This document shows, piece after piece, positions 40,964 through 53,756 of a stretch of 64,000 nt of DNA. Numbering within the stretch: the stretch's first letter is position 1; each line of letters begins with the position of its first letter. Under the pieces are notes generated by a model that worked only from the letters and a program-made list of their open reading frames with translations, did not search any database and was not told the origin of the DNA. Position numbers and translations under genes: made by a program. Source of the DNA: Anniella stebbinsi (lineage: Eukaryota; Chordata; Lepidosauria; Squamata; Anniellidae); NCBI GenBank assembly GCA_029215795.1, contig JARDYH010000001.1, positions 401,859,154 through 401,923,153 of the forward strand, read 5' to 3'.

Positions 40964-43436
40964 CTCTCGTGGTTTTCCACTACATAACTTTTCCTAGTTT
41001 CCTTTACCTTTCCTGGTTTTCCACTAGGTGGCGATGTGGTATAGTGGAATAGTGCAAATACACAAGAGGTATGGCATTTTCTTCCACTTTCACAATTAAA
41101 CACCATCATGGAGCTTTCCATGGTGGCTAGGAGGACCTGGGAGATCCACATTCAGCTCTCCTCTGCCAAGGTCAGCCTCCAGCCTCTGAGATCCACTGCA
41201 TTCCATGTCCTCTCCTCTGGCTAGGGGCTATAGAATTGCTCTGTTAGTGGGTCAACAGGGTTGAGAGCTCATATTGGGTATGTGGAAAGGAGAGTTTGAG
41301 TGTGGGGAAGGGGAGAAAGAAACAGCAGGCTGAACTTCGCATACTGATAGGAAAGAATCATACATTTCTTTGGTTGTTACAGAAAAATGGCAGATCCTCT
41401 TATGGCAAACATTCACAAAGCCAATGAAAAGCTATTCGTGATTCATCTTCCCTTTGATCTGATGCAATATGCAAAGTCTGGTTGGCAACTTCATGTTGTA
41501 GCAGCTGCTGTCGAGTAGGGACCGGAGACTCATAAATCAACACCTTCCTCTTACAACCTGGGCTGTTGTCTCTGACATGTTGTTACAAAACTGGGGTGAG
41601 CTGAGGACACGCCCTGTGGTGAGGCTTTTATTTGGAGAAAGCCATGGAATGCATCTGCAATAGAATGGAACAGATCTTGTGGTACAGGATGTACAGGTTT
41701 CATGTATCTATCTATCCCTCCTTAAAAAAAAAAGGGTGGGTGTGGAAGAAGTACCCCAACAGCTGCACAATAAAGGGTGATCTCAAAAATAGGAGACACC
41801 ATTTGCTGGCCAACTGTATTAGTGTATGGCACTCAAGGAGGCTTGGACTAGGACAGACAGACGCCAGCCTTCCATGCCATATCTCCTGTGCCATCAGTGC
41901 TCCAGGCCTTCAACCTGCCGGTTGGACTATGGTCTTGGGGAGGAAACCTTTTCAGGACCACGGGCACAGATGGGAATTTGAGAAAAAATCTTCTGGGCAT
42001 CACCACAAAATAGCAGGGCCGCTGAAAGCCTCAGTTTGAGACCCCCTTAATGGCTAGTTACAAAGGACACGTAATCTGCCCGACAGACTGTGGACAAGGC
42101 AGAGGCCAGGACACACTGAGGAACTTATTTGAATCCACCGTTTTCAGCACCAATTCCTTTCTCCCTTCTTTTCTTGGAGGCTGGGCACAGTGCAGAGGAA
42201 ATAAAGATGTCAGAGGAATCCGTCCAGGGAGTGGAGTTCACTAAGCTTTCAGCAGCTCAGTCCCCCAGACTTTGGCTCTGCGCCAACTCATAGACTTACT
42301 GTTTTTCTGTTCTTTACTGATCAATAGAAATTTTGGGGGAATTTTGCCTGTGAATTGTGCAAATTGCAGTTGAAATTTGTTCAAATTATACAAATTGCAG
42401 TTGGCACAGCTTTCTATTGATGAGTAGACAGAAAAATGCAAGAAGTTCCCAGACTGCGGGAAAAGCCTGCGGCTCAGCTTGTGAATGTAGGCTGAGCCGG
42501 GAGGGCAGTGTAGATTAATTTGACCCCAAATGGGACGGAGTTTCAAATGACGGACATCCCTAAGAGGAAAACATGAGCCTGCAGCTTCCCGCTGTCTTCA
42601 TTTTCTAAGAATGTGTCTGAGCTCAATCATGTAGCCCAGAGGCATTCATGGGAAATAAAGATGGCAGCAGCTGGAGGCCCTCCCCCCACTTTGCTTAGAA
42701 GTGAGCCCAGCTCCCATTAAGAAAATGTGTTAATTACAAAAAGTGGGAGCTGTAGGGCACCTTGGCGAGTTCTGAGAAAGGTGCCCGGGGACACATGTTG
42801 CCTGCAACTGCTCTCGATATACATCAAGGCTGTTCTATAAGTTGCAGTCTTGAAGATGTCCTTGAAGATGATCTCCCAAACCAATGGAGAGGCACCAGGC
42901 CCTAGGATGTCCTTCCTTCAAAACTAGGCTGGCTGAGCAACATGTCCCATTGAGTAATTACACAGACTCTCTCTCTAGCCGTGCCTCATACTTACCTACC
43001 TACCTCTCCCATCCAGGATTAAAGAGCCTCAGTACCACCACATCTGCCCCGGGCTCATGTGGCCATCATGTTACTGAAATCAGACCCAGGCTCTGTGGCA
43101 GCCTGTTGCAAGCTAGCCCCGAGGCCTGATGATTAGGACAGTGGACTTTGATGTTGCACAGATCTCTTGCTCAGACTATAAAAGAGCCCAGTGAAAGGCA
43201 GCACTGGTGGCATTTTTGATCCTGATGTTTACTGCTTTAACTGGGTAGGCCAGTTTGGAGGAAATACAGGCAAACCTGGGCCACCATCTGTAATGGGCAG
43301 AGAAACCAAAAGAGCCGTTGCTATGCCAGAAATGGCTGGCATAAATCATGATTCTACTATGATAACAGATTTGCGGCTGCAGTTCTGTTGGCTTTGGTAG
43401 AAGGTCTTCAGTTGCGTTTGAAAGTAGTTCTAAAGC
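40611..43436. other. Intron, mostly no recognisable feature
   Basis: Includes a (TC)n microsatellite at 40913-40957. An AT-rich stretch at about 42270-42563 has internal inverted repeats (TTTCTATTGATGAG against CTGATCAATAGAAA) and ends GGACATCCCTA, so it may be another AT-rich hAT-like remnant. No exon was found. Confidence 0.45.
40913..40957. repeat. (TC)n microsatellite
   Basis: Pure TC repeat of about 45 bases, followed by an impure continuation. Confidence 0.95.
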
Positions 43437-43754
43437 TAGGGTGATCATATGAAAAGGAGGACAGGGCTCCTGTATCTTTAACAGTTGCAAAGGACAGGGA
43501 ATTTCAGCAGGTGTTGTTTGTATGCATACATAACCTGGTGAAATTCCCTCTTCATCACAACAGTTAAAGCTGCAGGAGCCCTGTCTCTTGACCATGTACA
43601 AAAGAGGGCAGGGCTTCTGCAGCTTTAACTTTGTGATGAAGAGGGAATTTCCCCAGGTTCTGCATATATACAAATGACACCTGCTGAAATTCCCTTTTCT
43701 ATGAAACTGTTAAAGATACAGGAGCCCTGTCCTCCTTTTCATATGGTCAGCCTA
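43437..43754. mobile_element. 318-bp foldback hAT-like element
   Basis: Begins TAGGGTGATCATATGAAAAG and ends CTTTTCATATGGTCAGCCTA. The two halves are inverted along nearly their whole length. TCTAAAGC at 43429-43436 and 43755-43762 is a perfect 8-bp target duplication. TAGGG ends plus 8 bp indicate hAT. The interior has ACAGTTAAAGCTGCAGGAGC facing GCAGGGCTTCTGCAGC. It cannot code for anything. Confidence 0.85.
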
Positions 43755-43762
43755 TCTAAAGC

Positions 43763-44479
43763 TAATGGGCTGGATCCTAACAACTTCAAATGGGCTTCCT
43801 TCTCCATGATAACTTCACCGATCCCTCTTGCCTAACTCAGCCTCCTGCTATGCTCCAAAACAAATAGTATGAGGTATGGTGCAGGGTGCTTCAGGTGGAG
43901 GGAGAATCCCTGGGAATCACTGAATCCCAAAATGCAAGTCCAAATGCCTCCCAGTTGTGCTAGGTCCCCTTGGATCCAAGCCACTAAGATTACAACAGTC
44001 AATATCGTTCTTGGCTTTCTGGATTTCACAGAAAGTTGTTTAAAATGTGCAGGCTTCATTGCTGAGTTTAATTGATATTTGGTGCCATCTGGTGGATGGT
44101 TGGTGAACATCCACTAGATGCGCAAGCGTATGGAAGAAGTAGAAGCTACCGAGAATAGCTTAGTAGTGAATGCTTGCACTTTGGGTAGTGATATAGAATG
44201 AACTCCATGAGTTACAGGGAGAATATGTATGTTCAGGATTTGGTTCTCTTCCTTCACCCCACCAGTTCTCTTTTTCTGGAGGGCTGTGCCATTGTCATAT
44301 TATGCCTGGCAACCAAAGTTTCCCCATCAGTTCCTACTGAACTGTTAAGATCATTTTCAGAGGCTCTCCCCTGGGTTCTGCCACCCTCATTGGTATGAAT
44401 GGGTGGCCTCCAGGGGAAAAAAGACCTTCTCAGTAATGGCCCCATTGGTGTGATGCCCTTGGGAGATCCGCCTGGCTCA
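43763..44479. other. Intron, no recognisable feature
   Basis: Nothing could be supported. Confidence 0.4.
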
Positions 44480-44725
44480 GAATCATAGAAAAGTAGAATT
44501 GGAAGGGGCCTATAAGGCCATCGAGTCCAACCCCCTGCTCAATGCAGGAATCCACCTTAAAGCATCCCTGACAGATGGCTGTCCAGCTGCCTCTTGAATG
44601 CCTCTAGTGTGGGAGAGCCCATGACCTCCCCAGGTAATTGGTTCCATTGTCATACTGCTCTAACAGTCAGGAAGTTTTTCCTGATGTCCAGCTGGAATCT
44701 GGCTCCCTGTAATTTGAGCTCATCC
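44480..44725 (-). mobile_element. CR1 LINE 3' end, reverse
   Basis: Tail AGAATCATAGAAAAGTAG, then GGCCATCGAGTCCAACCCC, CTGCCTCTTGAATGCCTC and GATGTCCAGCTGGAATCTGG. Confidence 0.9.
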
Positions 44726-45453
44726 TCACTATATACATTTAGATGCCAGGTTAAGACCTGAATGCATTCAGTCTTTAATCTGTTGCTGTGATTATTACTT
44801 TTACCATTGCAAATTCCATGTCACCATAGGGGCTAGTAATCTGAGAATGATTGGATAAAAATAGGTTTGCCTGGTTCCCTTGCCACTGGAACAAATTTAC
44901 ACATTTAAAATAAATGTACTACAACAAGCCAGCAAAGGTGGGGAAAAATCTTATTTTTAAAAAAGATTGTTTACCATTTCTTGAAGTTAAAAACATGCAA
45001 CGTAAGATTTTTTTTTGTCTCTTCTCCCTCTGGTGTCCTTTCCGTTAGTTTTGATCAGCGGGAAAGCTGATGTCACCTGCCACCCATTCCCCAAATTCCC
45101 TGTTCCCGCTGAGCTTACCTGCAATTCTCACAGTAGCTGAAAGGCAAAATGCATTTCCCTGCTGTAATGAATCCACCTTGAGAACCCATGGTTTGTTGCT
45201 GGGTTGTTCAGGATGGTTTAACAGGATATGGGTTAACGTGTTGTGTGAACAGCCCCAATGTTTGTTTTATTTTCTTTCTGAATCCAAGTAAAAAATGTCT
45301 CACTCTGTAGGGAAAGAGTTCCACAGGTCAGTTATGTGCTGGATGAAGAAAAACTCTTCTGTGTTCTTTATAACTGTTCTATGTTCATCGACTAATGATG
45401 AATATTGTATTGAAAAGTGCATGCTCTTTATTTGCTTCATTTTTACACCACCC
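44726..45453. other. Intron; possible small DNA-element end near 45190-45262
   Basis: GGATGGTTTAACAGGATATG with GTTGTGTGAACAGCCCC looks like one end of a palindromic element (also hinted near 36890). No partner end is clear. Confidence 0.35.
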
Positions 45454-45906
45454 TTCAAGAAGGATGCAGACAAACTGGAGGGGGTTCAGAGGAGGGAGAC
45501 GAGGATGATCAGGGGTCTGGAAACAAAACCCTGTGAGGAGAGACTGAAAGAATTGGGCATGTTTAGCCTGGTGAAGAGAAGATTGAGGGGAGACGTGATA
45601 GCACTCTTCAAATACTTGAAAGGTTGTCACACAGAGGAGGGCCAGGATCTCTTCTCGATCAACCCAGAATGCAGGGCACAGAATAATGGGCTCAAGTTAC
45701 AGGAAGCCAGATTCCGGCTGGACATCAGGAAAAACTTTACCTTGGGAGGTGGTGGGCATTCCCACATTAGAGGCATTCAAGAGGCAGCTGGCCAACCATC
45801 TGTCAGGGATGCTTTAGGGTAGATTCCTGCATTGAGCAGGGGGTTGGACTTGATGGCCTTCTAGGCCCCTTCCAACCCTACTAGTCTATGATTCTATAAT
45901 TCTATA
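45454..45906 (+). mobile_element. CR1 LINE 3' end with readable C-terminal coding region
   Basis: In one frame it reads [40 protein letters not shown] and FRLDIRKNF, the conserved C-terminus of CR1 ORF2. A deletion of about 35 bases follows near 45736, removing the usual LTVRAVRQWN-type block. The 3' tail is ATTCTATAATTCTATA. 5'-truncated and non-functional. Confidence 0.9.
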
Positions 45907-46837
45907 CACAAGCATGCTCTCCAATCATGCACATCAATGCATGACCACAGAGTGGCGCACCACTCTAAAGAATGAGTTCTACTTTGTGGATGAAACTCCA
46001 GTCCAGAAGGAACAGATGCGGCTGACTGTTGATGACAGTTTTGGATAGCAGCATCAAAGCTGGTCTGGGTTGAAGCCACCCTGTTGCCTGCTGAGAAAAA
46101 TCAAAATGGTTCCTCTCTCACTAATTGACATTGGGCACAACACCCTGGGAAATGCTCCTGCACAAGCCTCAGCACCCATCACCTGAAGACATCCTTTCAA
46201 CCAGCAAATGACCTAAAATATATCTGAGAAATCATCTTTCTTTTCACATTTGTATGATCCCTTTGTCTCTACGAGCATGGTTTTGCATCAAAGCTTTCAG
46301 TTAACCTTGTGTCGTTTGTGAAGCAGTGTGTAATTGAGCTCTCCTGCTCCCTAGTGGGTCTATAACTTAATTTTTGCTCAAGGAAGAACTCTCATTGAGA
46401 ATGTAGGCATTTTGACTGTACAACCTTTAAAAAATAAACTCCCCGCTCAAAAAAACCCCTTGCTGCTGAATAAAACGTATATCAAATCTGAAACTCCAAA
46501 TGAGCCTTTATGGAAAAGGAAACTCAGTCAACCGTAGGCATAGAGGCTGTTTGTGTGAAGGCGCTCCAAAAGCCAGTGTTCAGTGAATGGACCCCTGCAC
46601 TTTATCCTAAATGTAAATTAGGGCACTTGCCAACTGACATAAATAAATGGCAGCCTGAGGCAGAGAAAGCTAATGGTGGGAACTGTCAGGTTTCATGACT
46701 TCAGAGTGGCAAAACAGAGGCATTGCCAGGGCAGGAAGGTCATTCTCATAAAGGAAGAAATATCTCTCTCCTAGGGATCTTGCAGTTGTTGTATATGGTT
46801 TGCTCAGTTGTTAATGAGGAAATGTTCAAAGTGATTG

Positions 46838-46865
46838 ATATATATATATATATATATATATATAT
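46838..46865. repeat. (TA)n microsatellite
   Basis: Pure TA repeat of about 28 bases. Confidence 0.9.
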
Positions 46866-47374
46866 TCTTAAGAGGCAGTGCTTTGCCAGTGTCTATACTT
46901 GCAAGTCTTAGGGCACAGTCCCATGGGATGAACCCTCGCTGATCATAAGCCCTGAACCTGGAAGCTTACAAGCATCCTACGCAGGGCTGGAGGAACAACA
47001 GAGGCAATCTTCACTGCTTCAGTCTCCTGCTTTTCATTTGACACTAGACAGGCTTTTTTTTGCCCATCTAGCAAATGCTTTTCAGAGCGGGAGAGAAGGA
47101 TAAGCCAAATCTTGGCTCCTCCAGGCTCCTTCCCTCCCCATCCACGAAACTGTCCCCTTCCCCCCCCTCTCCATTTTGGGGAGATTTAAGTACTTTTGCA
47201 AGTGCACATTTGCACAGATGCAAATTTGCAGAAATGCAAAGTGGTGCAAATTTTGGATATTGGAAAAATTCTGATTCTGGCCAGAAGTGGATGATGTCAC
47301 AATAGGCACCTGATGATCTGAAAAATGCAGACAGATTTTTACAAAATCTACACACTGGCAGTGCTTCACTTTTA

Positions 47375-47823
47375 AGGATGAGCGAATCTGTCAGTATTGA
47401 TTTCTCTCCGTTTCTCATTTTTCAAATCCTACTTTTTAAAAATCTAGAACTTTGAGAATTTCTCTTGTCTTGGATAATTTTGTCCTGCATTTTGAGATTT
47501 TTAAGGGTTAATAATTCATTAGCACGTTTTTCTATGTTTCGCCTAAAGATGCATTCATTTTTGTCAGTGTATTCACCTACAATACACATGTTTACAAGCA
47601 ATCTTCGTAATATAGAATGTACTTTTTTCTTCTTCTTCGCAATTTCCCCCTAATATACAGTGTGTAATTTGAATTCTTTGATCGGAGGACCTCTCTTGCA
47701 AAGTTTAGAGAACTGTGAATTTTACAGGAGTACTGAGCTTTGATTTGCATAGTGGTTCAAAAGTGCAAAATGAGCTACATCCCCGTAAAAAGCTAACTGA
47801 ACCAATTTCTCCTCTATCCCCAC
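47375..47823. mobile_element. AT-rich hAT-like element, degenerate
   Basis: Begins near AAGGATGAGCGAATCTGTC and ends near CCAATTTCTCCTCTATCCCC. The interior, with GATGCATTCATTTTTGTC, resembles 34943-35358 and 63130-63442. Weak ends, no target duplication. Confidence 0.35.
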
Positions 47824-48354
47824 TCACGTTCAAGAATGGCTAATTCATGCCTTTTAAACCAAGTAAAAGATCCAAGTCTGCTTCAGATCATACCAATGTA
47901 AAATGACTACAGCAATTCAAATATATAAACTTTATCCCAAGTTTAAATCATTAGGTTGTGGAGACGATATTCTAAGTAAGGGTTTACTTCTGTGTTTAAA
48001 CTCATATTCCACCCTTTCCCAATGGCCTGAGTTCATCCCACGTCAACCTTAGTGTAACTGATCAGTTGTATATGTGTTATTCTGTAAAAGAATATGTAGC
48101 ATTCCTTCTGGAAGGTTAGGCATTTGCTAACTATGCCAATATAGTCAGCCATGAAAGGGGATGTAGTTATCCCCAGTGTTTTGAAGGATGTGGGATTAAT
48201 GCTTGCATACGATATTTGCCTCGCCTGTTATATACATAAAGGCGAGTCCTCGGCTTGTAACTGGTATGTTGAGCATGTTCAAATGATAGTTCTTTGTGTG
48301 TTATGTATTGTTGGGGTTAGAATTGGAAACCTATGGTCTTCGGACAGCTGCCAA

Positions 48355-48725
48355 ATGCGATAGAACCATAGAACCACAGACTAGTAGAGGTGGAAGGGGC
48401 CTCTAAGGTCATCGAGTCCAACCCCCTGCTCAATGCAGGAATCCACCTTAAAACATCCTGACAGATGGTTGTCCAGCTACCTCTTGAAGGCCTCTAGTGT
48501 GGGAGAGCCCACCACCTTCCTAGGTCATTGGTTCCATTGTTGTACTTCTCTAACAGTCAGGAAGTTTTTCTTGACATTTAGCCGGAATCTGGCTTCCTGT
48601 CACTTGAGCCCATTATTCCATGTCCTGCACATTGGGATGATGAAGAAGAGATCCTGGCCCTCCTCTGAGTGACAACCTTTCAAGTATTTAAAGAGCGCTA
48701 TCATGTCTCCCCTCAAGCCACCAGG
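48355..48725 (-). mobile_element. CR1 LINE 3' end, reverse
   Basis: Tail AGAACCATAGAACCACAG, then GGTCATCGAGTCCAACCCC, CTTGAGCCCATTATTCC and GCGCTATCATGTCTCCCC. It is relatively complete. Confidence 0.9.
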
Positions 48726-49004
48726 CTACACTTTGGAGTGTCTCAATAGGTAGTGAAGGTACTAACTGGAGTGATTTGCCCACCCTGGCTGGCTATTTGT
48801 TCTCCTCAACAGGAAAGCTCTCGAATCTTCAGGTTAAGGGGACTTGGGACTTGGCTTGTTCCCTGGTTTTGAACTGAACTTCCAAATCTGACCCTAGTTT
48901 GAATACTGGCATATCTCCAGGCTCTCACTTGATGACAGCCTATGCCTCATCTCCATGCCATTGTTTGTTACTGGTCAGCAAAGGGAACGACAGACTGAGT
49001 TTGT
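48726..49004. other. Intron, no recognisable feature
   Basis: Nothing could be supported. Confidence 0.4.
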
Positions 49005-49235
49005 AATAATTTATTATTGCATTTGTATCCCACTTCTTTCCTCTTGCAAGGAACCCAAGACAATTGACGTGGTTCTCCTCCATTCCATTTTTTCCTTACA
49101 ACAACCCTGTGAGGTAGGTTAGGGTGAGAGTCACTGAATTGCCTAAAGTCACTCAGTGAGCTTCATGGCCAAATGGGGACCCGGATCTCCCAAGTCCCAG
49201 TCCAAAAGTCCAACCACTACACTACACTGTTTCTG
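49005..49235 (-). mobile_element. tRNA-derived SINE (GGTTCTAGTCC type), reverse
   Basis: Antisense tail TTATTATTGCATTTGTATCC, body CAACCCTGTGAGGTAGG and head CAACCACTACACTACACTG. A small deletion affects the B-box area. Confidence 0.8.
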
Positions 49236-50175
49236 TCATCTGACACTAGAAGGCCAATCTGGTGCCATTGACCTTAGGGTGGTCAACCTCTAGGGGTTCC
49301 AGGGACACTTTCCACCCCTTACCCCATGGCCTGCCAAAATGTGGCAACATGACATTGGGAAAAAAATGGTAGATCGTAGCCACATTTTGGCAGCAAACTA
49401 TGATGGATCTGGAAAGGGAGAAATTTAGCTTGTTTTAAGCTAAATGTCTTGGAATTCTTCATCATACATGATGTTAAATGAAACCCCAGGGGGCAGGGAG
49501 AGGAGAGCTGGAATGGTCTCCAGGTCTGCAGTTTATAGGCCTTCGTTCATACTTTCCCATGCAAGGGGAGGGGGCTAAAGTGTAACACACTGTAAGGCCT
49601 GTTCCTTCCCCACTGTATTCTTGAGTGTCATTAAATTAGTTCTGAAAATTCTGCAAGATTCTTGACTGCTTCTCCTATGGAAAACATCCCCATGAATGTT
49701 TGAGAACCTAGAAAGTGTCAGTTAACCTTGTCCTTAAGATCTTTTTGTACCAAGTTTTCCTCCAGAGCTCAGGTTCACCATTTGGGTCAAAGGTGCCCAA
49801 GGAGAGCTTCTGTCCCATTTAAATTTCACATCCCCAGTGAAATAAACTCAGATCACAGTGTAAAGGGAACCTCTTGACCACTGCCTGGATTTTAACCTCT
49901 GCAACATTTATGTCTGATCGTAACTTGGTCTCAGATCTGGGCCTCCCAAACGAGTGTGTGAACAGGAAACCCAAAACCAAGTGACTATTTGTGTGGTTTC
50001 TTAATTAAACTTTGGCTCCAATTACATGTCTTACAGAAAATGTTCACAGCTTTGCAAGTCACCACCTGTAGTATCCACTAGTAACAAATACTGATGCTAC
50101 TAAATATTAGCCCCAATGTACCACTGAAAGGCAATGGTTCGTTTCTACAACTAATGCGAAATGGGAGCTTTTGAA
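49236..50175. other. Intron, no recognisable repeat or exon
   Basis: Nothing could be supported. Confidence 0.4.
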
Positions 50176-50270
50176 GATATTTATTTATTTACTTGAAACA
50201 TTTCTTGGTTGCCTTTCAGGGTAGAGACCCTCACAAGGCGGCTTACAATAATAAAATACACATGACAGTG
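50176..50270 (-). mobile_element. LINE 3' tail fragment, reverse
   Basis: TATTTATTTATTTACTTG with GAGACCCTCACAAGGCGG and TTACAATAATAAAATAC is the antisense of a LINE 3' tail. Confidence 0.5.
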
Positions 50271-50761
50271 TTGTGGAGTGCAAGTAAAACCTCTTATTCC
50301 ATAATGCCATCTTGCACTACAACGTTCATATTTTCCCCAATCCCTTTGGGACTAATATTACGAGAGAGGGAGAAAAATGTCTCCCTGTCTACATTCTCCA
50401 CACCCTGCATGATTTTGTACACTTCTAGCATGCCTTCCCTTACTCATCTTTTCTCCAAGCTAAACAATCCCTTCCCTTATTAGGAAGATGCTTCAGCCCC
50501 TTGATTATTTTAGTTGCCTTCCCCCCCCTTTTTCTTGCTCTACAATATCTTTTTTTAGGCGTGGTGATCAGAACTGTACACAGTATCTGCACCATAGGTT
50601 TGGATAAGGGCAGGATGATCTTGGCATTTTTGCCCTGACAGTGAGCACCTGAGCAGCAGACTGAACAGGTAAGCAGACCAGTCCCTGGGCCACTGTCTTC
50701 CCCAATATGATGAAATACATTCCTATAAGTCATAGTCATTCTTTCTACATTTACAGCCATT

Positions 50762-50872
50762 CATATCATAGAATCCTAGAACCATGGAATAGTACAGTTG
50801 GAAGAGGCCTCTAAGGCCATCAAGTCCAACCCCAAGCTCAAAGCAGGAATCCACCTTCAAACATCCCTGACA
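50762..50872 (-). mobile_element. CR1 LINE 3' end, short, reverse
   Basis: AGAATCCTAGAACCATGG, GGCCATCAAGTCCAACCCC and GCAGGAATCCACCTTC. Truncated where an L2-type fragment begins. Confidence 0.85.
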
Positions 50873-51300
50873 GTTGATGAATCTCTTAGAGCAGGCCATT
50901 CCACAGTCTGGGAGTGGCAGAAGAGAAGGTCCTCTGGGTAACGGTTGTCAGGCGGACTATAGTAAATTCTTCCCAGAGGACCTGAGTGTGTGGGGCAGAC
51001 TGTATGGGGGAAGGCGATCCACAAGTAACCTGGACCCAAACCATGTAGGGCTTTAAAGGTAATGACCAACACTTTGTACCTGGCCCAGAAGCTAATTGGC
51101 AGCCAGTGAAATGATTTTAAAGTTGGTGTGATAGGGTCACCCCTAGGTGTACCAGTGACCAACCTGGTTGCCATGTTTTGAACTAGTTGAAGTTTCCAGA
51201 CTAGGTACAAAGGTAGCCGTATGTACAGCGCATTGCAGAAGTCGAGCCTTGAAGTTACCAGTGCGTGCACTACAGTCTTTATAGCAGTGTGTGTAGGATT
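50873..51300 (-). pseudogene. L2-type LINE C-terminal coding remnant
   Basis: On the - strand the frame reads TVVHALVTSRLDFCNALYI, LVWKLQLVQNMATRLVTGTP and PITPTLKSFHWLPISFWARY, then YKVLVITFKALHGLGPGYL, the post-RT region of the same LINE type as 39692-40462. It then shifts frame toward the end (ALRDSS). It is truncated at both sides and lies against a CR1 fragment. Confidence 0.85.
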
Positions 51301-52749
51301 GCAGCCTCGGTGCAAGTTAAACCCTGGAGGCCATGATGGAATGGAATCTCTTCATGGCCTGGCCAGGCATAGAAGTCATTAACCGGCCTGGTTGGATGAA
51401 TTTCCTCTGCTCTTTGTTTCAAAAGGAGGCACTGCTCAAACCGACTGAAACCTTTCTTAAAATCCGTTGTCTGTGTACATAACACTGGATTCCGTAGAGA
51501 CTTCTTCTCTAGCCATGACACCCTTTTAAATGCATTTAATAATGTGTTTGCCTTGTAGTTTGGGGCTGCAGAACATGGAATACAACCCTCTGCGCCCCCT
51601 GGTACTTCATAGCACAAGAAAATTGGCCCGTGTGTCAGCAATTGTGTTGTACCCCATGGCCTGGCAATCACAATTGCTCCCTGGCAGTATTTTATTTTAA
51701 TTAGTCTTGTCTGTAGTTTTTACAGACTCCTGTGTGGTATAAATTAGAAACATACGTTAGCCGTGTATATCTCTCATTGCAAGCCCAGGCCCAAGATCTG
51801 CTTTCTGTTATACTCTGAATGGAAAATGTTTGCCCAGGCGTCTCTCTCTCCCTCTTCCTCACTCTCTCTTCCTCGCCGGGAGCATGCCAGTATTAGTAAT
51901 GATAGCTGCAGGTTGGCAGGCTGCTAGAATAATAGAAATTAGAGATGGCAAAAAAAGATTATTAGGTCACACAGACGATTCCCTTGACACGGCGGGTCTG
52001 TTCTTTATAGTCTAGAGAGGGTGAAGGGTTTGCGTTCCCTCCTCGTCCTCCTTCCCTTTCATTCAGTTTAGTCTACATTTGAGTTATGCATAAATACTTG
52101 AGCAGGTGGGCTTCCCATCGGGAACGTTTTTCTTGGATGCAAATTTTGAAGACTCGGTTTCCTCGTGCAAACAAAGAAGGGAAATATGCAGAAAGGGGAC
52201 CGGAGCTTCTAAGATAAAGCCATGGGTCATGGGAGAAAAGGTAGAACAGGAAGATTTAAGAAGTTTAGGCCTTGTGAAACCCTGCAACGTCCCTGGGGGG
52301 CTATTGAGGGACCAGTGGGGCTTATCCCAGAAGCTTCCTCTAGCCCCCTTTCTTTCCCTGTTGCAGTGGGGCATTGTGGAAAATCAAAATGGCTCCCAAG
52401 TGGTGTTGATCGAAGTAGTCCTGCCACCAAGTAAACTGGTCATGGTTGGTCCCGTCAGAGAAGGAAGGGATCCACCAGAGGGTAGTATGGTAAGCATCGC
52501 CTCAAGCCCAGGAGCTAGCTGGCCCTGAAGAAGCTCAAATTGGGTGCTACTAACCTGGCTAGGAAAGTGTCAGGTTTGTCCCCAAATTTGAAGATTGCCT
52601 ATGGAATTGGAATGGTGCTAGGTACATGTAACCCACCTGCCCCCTCACTTCAACCTAGGAAAAGAACATAACAAGCACTACATAATAAATGCTACTTCAA
52701 TTTGTAGTCTTAATATCTGTATGAAAACCATGAATTGCATTTTTGTCGA
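51301..52749. other. Intron, mostly no recognisable feature
   Basis: A stretch near 52360-52400 (GGGCATTGTGGAAAATC) is like the hairpin family at 6900 and 22805. No exon was found. Confidence 0.4.
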
Positions 52750-52925
52750 AGAAGCTCACATTTGTGAACGTGGCTCTCCTCCATAACCCATTTTATCCTC
52801 ACCATAACCCTGTGAGGTGGGTTAGGCTGAGAGATTGTGACTGGCCATCCAGGAAACATCATGGCTGTGAGGATTTGAACTTGTGTCTTGCGAATCCTAG
52901 TTCAATGCTGGCTCTCATAAGTGAT
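52750..52925 (-). mobile_element. tRNA-derived SINE, diverged, reverse
   Basis: CTCACCATAACCCTGTGAGG with GGGTTAGGCTGAGAG, then GGATTTGAACTTGTGTC as a tRNA-like B box in reverse. Confidence 0.55.
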
Positions 52926-53398
52926 GGTGCTTGAACATTTTAACTAATCCCATTGACACTGTTTTGGCTTCTCTTGAAATTCCACAGTTTTGTCTCGGGA
53001 TCTCCAAATGTTCTGGCATTGGACTCTGACCAAGTAGTGGGGGGCAGGGCAAAAATGATCCTCAGACTTCTCATAGTTGCCCACCTGTGTTGTAGAGACT
53101 ATGTCCTTTGAGAAACACCTGGAGAGGGCTTGTCTCTCAAATCTGGCCTCACAACTAAGCAGAATGGAAGCAAAGCCGGCAACAAGGTCACAGCGTGATC
53201 ATCTAAGGGTGGAGTTGTGAGTCTGGAGATCTATCTTCCTCCACGCTTCTTGGGAGCAGGCAGAAGGAAGTTCAGGCAGGCTTGGGGACAGAATGATGCT
53301 CAAGATGCAAAGCTACAGAAGGTGCCCTTCCACGTATCTAGACGACGATGGGTTTCTAAAACAAAGTTAACGTAAGGCAAGAAAGAGTTGGAAAGTAA

Positions 53399-53422
53399 GT
53401 GTGTGTGTGTGTGTGTGTGTGT
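53399..53422. repeat. (GT)n microsatellite
   Basis: Pure GT repeat of about 24 bases. Confidence 0.9.
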
Positions 53423-53722
53423 ATGAGTGAGAGATTCTTTCCATGTAACATTTTCATCCAATGTAAGACAAAGCTCTGTGTCTGATTGTGCTAAAACATG
53501 TGTAAGAGGCCCCTGGGACAGAGTTGACCTTGTGGCAAAAAAATAAAAATAAAAATCAGAACCTCTGCATGCCATGCTCTGGGAAGAATTTTCTTCCAAG
53601 CCTTATGCATCAGTGATGTATAGTTTTCCGCTATTTAACATGTTTTATTATTCATCAAATGGCCAGCAGAGTTCAAAACATGTGTAGGTAGTTACATTTC
53701 GGGACTCTCTGCATACCGAGAC

Positions 53723-53726
<4 letters not shown>

Positions 53727-53753
<27 letters not shown>
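53727..53753. repeat. (GA)n microsatellite
   Basis: Pure GA repeat of about 27 bases. Confidence 0.9.

Positions 53754-53756
<3 letters not shown>

Larger units (their letters stand above)
45907..48354. other. Intron, mostly no recognisable feature
   Basis: Contains a (TA)n tract at 46838-46865. Around 47170-47370 and 47375-47823 lies AT-rich sequence resembling the AT-rich hAT-like family (see separate entry). No exon was found. Confidence 0.4.

Noticed and set aside
40459..41151. 230-codon open frame on the - strand
   Set aside because: Antisense to the LINE 3' untranslated tail and through the (TC)n microsatellite, with Arg-Glu repeats from low-complexity sequence.
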